Below the pieces are notes generated by a model, which did not search any database, was not told the origin of the DNA, and saw only the letters and a program-made list of their open reading frames with translations. A stretch of 64,000 nucleotides of DNA. Origin: Tolypeutes matacus. Its lineage: Eukaryota; Chordata; Mammalia; Cingulata; Chlamyphoridae. This document shows, piece after piece, positions 57,003 to 64,000 of this stretch. Both the position numbers and the translations under genes were made by a program. Every line of letters begins with the position of its first letter. Within the stretch, counting starts at the first letter, position 1. The DNA is taken from contig JAKSZT010000142.1 of NCBI GenBank assembly GCA_026826555.1, forward strand, positions 2,853,298-2,917,297. The letters are read 5' to 3'.

Positions 57003-59228
57003 TTTTTTTAGATATTTTATCATTTTTTTATTAGAGAAATTGTGAGTTTACCAATCAATCATGCGTAATATGCAGAATTCCCATATATCTCTCCTCTACC
57101 AAACTTTACATAGTTGTGCAACATTTGTTACAGATTATGAAAGAACATGATCAGACCATTACCACTAACTATGGTCCACAGCATACACTTGGTATATTTT
57201 TTCCAAACACCCCCTATTATTAAAACTATGTATTAGTATTTTACATTTGGCATAGTTCATGAGAGAACACCCTCATTTTTGTACTGTTAACCACAATCCA
57301 TCTGCCACCACATGGTTGACTGTGTTATACAGTCCCATGTCTTATACATTCTATCCAAACTGAGGACTCAGTTGCTCTCACTTTCATCAAAGAGCTGCAG
57401 TCATCACTGCAATCAACCTCTGACCATTTTCCTCAGTCCAAAAGAAAAATCCATAACCCCCTATTATTGACCCTTAGCATTAATATAGTACCTTCTTTGA
57501 CATTGATTTAAGAATATTACAGTATTGCTGTTAACTATAGATCATAAGTTACATTAATTGTATTTTTCCCATGCAGCATTGTATTCTTACCACCTTGTAA
57601 TAGAGATGGATATTTGTTCTAGTTCATAGAAGAACATTTTTGTATTTGTACAATCCTCATCCACCTCTTGGTTTACTATGTTATTCAGTCCATAGATTAT
57701 ACTCTAGCTTTCTTTCAATTGATATTTGGATCCCTAGAATACACCTTTCAGCCACAATCCCATTTATAAACCACCATGTTAGTTATACTAATTATAAAGT
57801 GTTACTATCCACTCTATCCATTCCCACAGTTTTACAGTCAAGCCAATTGAAAATTCTACATACATTAAGTATAAGTATCCCTTCTCAGTCCTCATCCTAT
57901 CTCCTAGTAACCTATACTCTAGATTTTAACTCCATGTGTTTACTCTTCATATTTAGCTCATCCTAGGGCAATGATACAATATTTTCCTTTTGTATCTGTT
58001 TTATTTCACTTAGCATAATGTCTTCCAGTTTCCTCCATGTTATCATATGTGCCCCAATTTCATTTCTTCTTACAGCAGCATAGTATTCCATTGTATGCAT
58101 ATGTCACATTTTGTTGATCTATTCATTGGATGATGGACACATGAGTTTTTCTAACTTTTGGCAATTGTTATTGTTGCTATGAACATTAGTGTGCAAATAT
58201 CCAGTCACATCACTGTTTTCAGTTCTTCTGTATATAATTCTAGAACACAGATTGCTGAATCATACAGTGGTTCTATATTTAGCTTCCTGAGGAACCACCA
58301 AACTGTCTTCCACAGAGGCTACACCATTCTACATTTCCACTAACAGTTAAGGAGTGTTCCTGTTTTTTCACATCCTCTCTAGTACTTGCTTTTTTCTGTT
58401 TTATTTTTCAATAGTGGTCATTATATTTAGTGATGATATCTTGTAGTTTTGTTTTGCCTTTCACTAATAGCTAGTGATATTGAACATTTTATCCGGTGCT
58501 TTTGAATAATTTGTATTTGCTCTTGGGAGAAATGCTTATTTAAGTCTTTTGCTTATTTTTAAAAATTGTATTGCTTGCTCTTTTATTGTTTAGTTGTATG
58601 GTCTCTTTATACAGAATTGAAATCAAACTTTTATTAGATATGTGGTTTCCAAATATTTTATCCCATTGAGTGGTTTGCTTTTTTACCTTCTTGACAAAGT
58701 TCTTTGAAGTACAAAGTTTTTTAAGTTTGAAAATGTCCCACTTCTTCATGTTTCTTTAATTGTGTGTGCTTTTGGTATAAAGTTTAAGAAACCACCACCT
58801 ACCACCAGGTCTTGAAGATGTTTCCCTACACTTTCTTCTAAGGTTTTTTGGTACTTTCTTTTATATTTAGATCCTTGATCCAGTTTGAGTTCATTTTTGT
58901 ATAAGGATGAAGTAGGGGTCCTCTTTCTTTCTTTTGGATATGGATATCCAGTTCTCCCATAACCATTTGTTGAATAGACTGTTCTATCCCAGCTGGGTGT
59001 GTTTGACATGCTTGTAAAAAATTACTTGACCATAGATATGAGGATCTGTTTCTGAGCCATCAGCTCAGTTCCATTTGTCCATATCTTAATGCCATCTTAA
59101 TGCCTACCATAGTGTTTTTACCACTGTAGCTATATAATATGATTTAAAGTCTAAAAGTGAGAGTCCTCTAACTATACTCTTCCTTTTAATATGGCTATTT
59201 TCGGTCCCTTACACTTCCAAATGAATAA
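57003..59228 (-). mobile_element. L1 'I': 5'-truncated L1 with ORF2 C-terminal end
   Basis: On the minus strand it starts abruptly at ~59,228 in the ORF2 region 'acagtggtaaaaacactatg', has the C-terminal coding part in broken frames (59,009-58,746 and 58,749-58,540; W-rich NKPTQWD-like and IFGNHIS pieces), ends ORF2 near ~57,990, and continues with a 3' UTR of the 'B'/'D' type to a poly(T) at ~57,003. Dead. Confidence 0.8.
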
Positions 59229-59467
59229 CTGGGTTTTCTTTTTTTCTTTTCTTTTCTTTTTTTCACTTTGAATGAGTCATATGCTTTATTAATATATATC
59301 ACTAAAATTGATTTAAAAAAAATCAGGTTATCAATAAATCTATGACCTTAAGTAAATAAAAATTTTACTATTTGTCTGATTTCATATTAAATCTAGTTAT
59401 ATATTTTTTCACCCTTTGCAGGAGATAAGAGGGCAGCTTCTACCCCAAATCATTTCCTTCATTTTCA
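59229..59467. other. AT-rich spacer, nothing recognised
   Basis: A T/C-rich tract at 59,234-59,264, then AT-rich DNA between two L1s. Confidence 0.5.
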
Positions 59468-61060
59468 TTTATTTACTTATTTATTTATTTATTTAATAAT
59501 ATATATATTTTAAAGATACTTAGATTACATAAATGTTACACAAAAACTATAGGGATTCCCATATGCCCCACCTCCCACACCTCCCACAACCTTCCACACA
59601 AACATCTTTCATTAGTGTGGCATATCACCTGCAATGGATATGCACATCCTGGGGCTTTGCCAGTAAGCATGGACCATAGTTCACATTATAGACCACACTC
59701 TCTCCCACACAGTTCTGCATGTTATATTCTGATATAAAATGGTCTATATCTGTCATTGCAATGTCACTCAAGATAATTCCTAAGTCCCAAAAAAGCCCCT
59801 GTATTACAAGTGCTTTTTCCTCTCCCTGCCCACAAAGCGTCCAGTGGCCACTGAGTCCACGTTAATGTTGTAATTTCTTCCATTGCTTGAATCACAATAT
59901 GTCTATAACAGAATACCAGTAAATCCACTCTAGTCCATAGCTCCTCCCCCCATACTGAGGAGTCTGGGACCGTGAGGTCCACTCCACCTCCAAGTGAGAG
60001 GGGGCTTTTATCCCATGGATAAGATGGATGGGATTATCCTGACTACAGGTGCAGACTCTCTCCATTCCTTGGTATGGCCGTGGTTCATCATCATCTCCCT
60101 GCTAGGTGTCCTGGGTGATTCCACTGAGCTGAAGAGTAGGAGTTGCAGTTCCACCGAGATTCCAGGCCCAGCTGGCACATGGACAGCCCAAAGACTCCAG
60201 TCTCTGGAAGTACACCTACAAACTCCAGCACCACATATAGGTTTGATAGAAGGGACAGATGGAGCATGTGCAGGGAAGACATTTTTGAGTCCAACTCTGT
60301 CACACTCAGGAGCACAGATTCCAAAGTAAGGCCCACTGATAAGATACCAAATTCTGGAGTTATCCACCTTGATATAGTACCTGGGTGTCTCCAGAGCCCT
60401 CAGGAGCCCCTCTATTTGGGGTGATATTCATATTGGCAGCCTATGAGGTCCTACTGAGTTGTGCATTAGTGTTAACTCTGGGGTTACCCCCTGACTCACT
60501 TTGAAGTCTCTTAGCCATATGAACTAATTTGTCTTTACTTCTTCCCCCTTTTATTCAAGGGCTTTTTTCCAGTCATATTGCCAGTTGGCACTTGGTAGTA
60601 ATCCCTCGTTGCCAAGGACGCTCATCCCCAGGAGTCATGTCCCATGCTGGGAGGAAGGGAATGCATTCATATGCTGAGTTTGGCTTAGAGAGAGGCCACA
60701 TTTGAGCAACAAGGAGGATCTCAGGAGGCAACCCTTAGGCACCCCACAACAATAGGATAACTTTCCATTTCAAGAGCAAAGACTCGTAAGGCTAGTCGTC
60801 AATAATGAGAGCCCATCAGTGGATCATCCTCCTTTGCCAGATACTACCCCTGCATTTGGGGGACTGTTGCTGCTCCCTTGGAGAATTTAGCAGAGTTCTC
60901 CAGGATGGGAATTCAGTATTCTCTCATTTATTGAGTGATTCTTCTCCCACTGTGACCTTGCCCCATGAATATTTGAACAATTTTATATACCTTTTATGTA
61001 TGTTCAGGTGAACTTCCTCCCATGCACCCCCCCATCCCTGACACCCCCCCACACAATCTT
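59468..61060 (-). mobile_element. L1 'J': long-form 3' UTR, minus strand
   Basis: Read on the minus strand, 60,790 to 59,468 follows the 3' UTR of L1 'A' closely ('tggcctctctctaagccaaa', 'catgactcctggggatgagc', 'accaagtgccaactggcaa' without U4) and ends in an 'aaataaat' tail. From ~61,060 to 60,790 it continues into the more proximal part that also appears in 'G'. Coding sequence is not reached. Confidence 0.8.
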
Positions 61061-61344
61061 CTCCCACCCCAAATTGTAACCCTTCTGTGATCCAAAGCTT
61101 CTTTAAAGATGAAACCAATACAATAGCCAAGTACAATTAATAGGAAAATGAAATAATAATGATAAGTTTAAAAGTTAGAGGTAAAATAATGAAAACTTTA
61201 AAAAAACTGAAAATAAAATTAAAGGATTGGGATATTCAAAAAATGGGGAAAAATTTTAAAAAAATTTATTTTGACATTTTGCCTTTTATCAATGCAATAT
61301 CTGGTGTCCAGTCTGTAATGTGGCACCTTCCCCCTCTGATTCCT
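61061..61344. other. A-rich junction region, unresolved
   Basis: Contains 'aaagcttctttaaagatgaa' on the plus strand, which resembles the end of a plus-strand L1 tail such as 56,810, followed by A-rich sequence. It could be a short plus-strand L1 end between 'J' and 'K'. Confidence 0.35.
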
Positions 61345-64000
61345 CAGTTTCTGACTATTTTCCATTTAATTTTCAAAGAAGTTTTAGGTCACAGCAAAGT
61401 CACACACAGAATACAAGAGACTCTCATATATACAACCTCCTCCCCCTTTCCTTAACCCATATTAAAACCTTTTTGTATGTGGATGGTAGCATTGTTATAA
61501 CTGTTACACAGATAGTGAAACATAGCTTCTAAACATTGTCAATGGTTTACAGTATGGTTTACATTTTAGACTGTACACTTTTATAAATTTTGCTGATATT
61601 TACCATGTCCTGTATCCATCACTATAAGGTAATGAAAAACATTTCCATTGACAACTAAATACCCCCTGTTTGATTTATTCTGTTCCTCCCTCTTCACCCC
61701 CTGGGGCCCATGACAACCCCCTGGCTTAACTTATTGGATGACAGGATTCATAGTTACATGCAACAAGAGGTCTTGACCCACTGGTTTGTCTCCCCTATTA
61801 GGAACCACCTTTGCTCATAAGACATGCCCATCTATCTATTTCTGAGTGAATCATTCTTCCCAAAGATGGGAGGCCAACTCCTTCCCGCTCACTGTGTGGG
61901 TCTCCACCCACTGATACAACACAATATGACAGGACGAACACTCACACACTCCCTAAAAGCCTGCTCCAGATGGGCCCTGTCCCTAATGCCCCCCCAACCA
62001 ACACCCTAAACCAGTGACACTTCCTTGCCATATTGCCATAAGATTATTCCCATCCCTGTACTTTCAACCTCATACACACAAATCCCAAGTGTTCACCTGG
62101 TCCTTCTCCCATCTCTCCCCCTAGTATCCTAGGCATTCTAACCCACCCTTCCCAATCTACCCACCTGTCAACCCTACACCACTAAACCCAATAATATCAC
62201 TATCCACCTGTCCTATCCCTTCAATACAAAACTACACTCTATCACTTTACCATAGAATACATCTGTAAGGATGATGGCTCACAACTTGTTCTTCTCTTTC
62301 TCTTTCTTGTAAACCTTTCTCTTTCTTGTAAACCTGACTTACAGACATTCATTCTTGGAGACTGCTCAATGTCCTTATTCATATCAGTGAGGTCATGTAC
62401 TGTTCATCCTCCAATGTCTGGCTTGCTTCACTCGACATAAGATCTTCAAGATTCATCCATGTTATTCCGTGTGTTAGCATGTTATTCCTTCTTACAGCTG
62501 ATTAATATTCCATTGTATGTACATACCACATTTTGTTTATCCATTCATCTGTTGATGGGCAACTGGGTTGATTCCAACTTTTGGCAATACAATGCCACTA
62601 TGAACATTGGTCTGCATATATATGTTCTTGTGCGTGCTTTCATTTCTTTTGGATATATACCCAGCAGTGGAATCACTGGATCATACAGAAGATATATGGT
62701 TAGTTTTCTGAGGAACTGCCAAACTGCCCTCCACAGTGGCTGGACCATTCCACAATCCTACCAGCAGTGGATGAGGGTTCGCATTCCTCCACATCCTCTC
62801 CAAAACTTATAGTCTGGTGTTTTTTTAATAGCTGCCATACTAAAGTTTGTAAGATGGTATCTCATTGTAGTTTTGACTTGGATTTCCCAAATAGCTAGCT
62901 ATATCGAGCATTTTTTTGATGTGCTTTTTAGTCATTTGTATTTCTTCCTTGGAGAAGTGTCTTTTCAGGTCATTTGCCCATTTTTTAAATGGGCTGTTTG
63001 TCTTTTTATTTTCAAGGTATAGGGTTTCTTTATATATGCAGGATATTAGGATCCTATCAGATATATGGTTGCCAAATATTTTCTCCCATTGGGTAGGCTA
63101 CCTTTTTATATTCTTGATAACATCCTTTGAGGTGCAAAAGTTTTTAATTTTGAGGAGATCCCATTTGTCTATTTTTTCTTTGCTGCTTGTGCTTTGGGTA
63201 TGAAGTTCATGAAACCATTTCCTATTGCAAGGTCCTGTAGATGCTTCCCTACATTATCTTCCAAGGTCTTTTTGGTCTTGGCTCTTATATTTAGATCTTT
63301 GATCCATCTTGAGTTGATTTTTGTATAAGGTGTGAGATAGTGTTCATCTCTCATTCTTTTCAATATGGATATCCAGTTCTCCAAGCACCACTTGTTGAAG
63401 AGGCCATTCTTTCCCAACTGAGTGTGCTTGGTGGTTTTGTCAAATATTAGATGACTATATATGTGAGGCTCTATATCAGAACTCTCAATTTGGCTCCATT
63501 GGTCAATATGTCTATCCTTGTGCCAATACCATGCGGTTTTGACCACTGTAGCTTTGTATTATATTCTAAAGTCAGGAACTGTGATGCCTCCAACTTCATT
63601 TTTCTTTTTCAATATGTCTTTGGTGATTCAGTGCTTCTTACACTCCCAAATAAATTTTGTAGTTCATTTTTCCAGTGCCTTAAAAAATATAGCATTGATT
63701 TTTATTGGCATTCCATTAAATTTGTAGATCTGTTTGGGTAGGATTGACATCTTGATGATGTTTAGTCTTCCTATCCATGAACAGGGAATATTCTTCCATT
63801 TATTTAAGTCTTCTTTGATTTCCTTTAACAGTGTTGTGTAGTTTTCTGTATATAAGTCCTTTACATTTTTATATAAATTTATTCCTAGATATTTGATTCC
63901 TTTAATTACTATTGTAAATGGTATTTTTTTCTTGATTTCTTTCTCAAATTTTTTGTTATTGGTGTACAGAAATGTTACTGATTTTTTGGCGTTGATCTTA
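61345..64000 (-). mobile_element. L1 'K': 3' half, minus strand, runs out of the window
   Basis: From the right edge (just after the RT FADD region; 'aaaaaatcagtaacatttct') the minus strand reads ORF2 through a 125-codon open part (63,546-63,169, with [20 protein letters not shown]) and a 67-codon part (62,748-62,545), with the C-terminus near ~62,390. The short-form 3' UTR runs to ~61,345. It is better preserved than 'D' or 'I' but not open throughout. Its 5' part lies outside the window. Confidence 0.82.

Overview
This is mammalian genomic DNA with no intact host protein-coding gene that I can support. Several copies of short tRNA-derived SINEs (17.6, 18.2, 20.1, 24.6 and 41.4 kb) have the B box and layout of the DAS SINEs of armadillos, so a xenarthran, most likely Dasypus, is the probable source. 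The species call rests on recognising the SINEs and an L1 lineage with unusual 5' and 3' UTRs; no database search was run.

The host framework is a tandemly duplicated olfactory-receptor (OR) locus. Each unit carries one OR gene on the minus strand that looks like family OR4, and both are pseudogenes: one at 11.6-14.7 kb, split by an L1, and one at 29.9-30.8 kb. Flanking non-coding DNA is alignable between the units: 3.7-5.06 kb with 27.7-29.6 kb, 14.7-18.0 kb with 30.8-31.0 plus 37.3-39.6 kb, and the first ~480 bp of the window with 19.5-20.0 kb. The paralogue without an insertion serves as the empty site for several mobile elements.

Region by region: 0-5 kb holds an old L1-like 3' end, a solo class I-type LTR (2,659-3,059) and a shortened Tigger1 element. 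5.08-11.4 kb is a 5'-truncated THAP12 retrocopy, interrupted near its poly(A) signal by a 4.5-kb L1 (6,789-11,290). That L1 has an open ORF1 and an endonuclease-only ORF2, and its 3' UTR holds a truncated U4 snRNA retrocopy. 11.6-14.7 kb is OR pseudogene 1 with L1 'B' inside. 17.5-20.3 kb holds SINEs and an (AG)n run. 20.7-25.3 kb is a minus-strand L1 'C'. 25.3-29.6 kb holds L2-like and MIR relics and a 626-bp unclassified repeat. 29.9-30.8 kb is OR pseudogene 2. 31.0-37.3 kb is L1 'D', with tandem 5'-UTR monomers and no ORF1. 39.6-53.3 kb is L1 'E', split by a degraded minus-strand class I endogenous retrovirus (about 42.0-48.7 kb) that itself contains an L1 tail. 53.4-64 kb is a pile of L1 3' ends in both orientations plus a second copy of the unclassified repeat.

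The most notable signal is that at least four L1s (A, B, C and D) keep their outer ends but have lost different internal segments. L1 'A' is the clearest: perfect 16-bp target-site duplications, open ORF1, and an endonuclease domain with all canonical catalytic residues but no reverse transcriptase. None of this amounts to a demonstrated new system. The structural claims come from reading the sequence; the mechanisms are inference.
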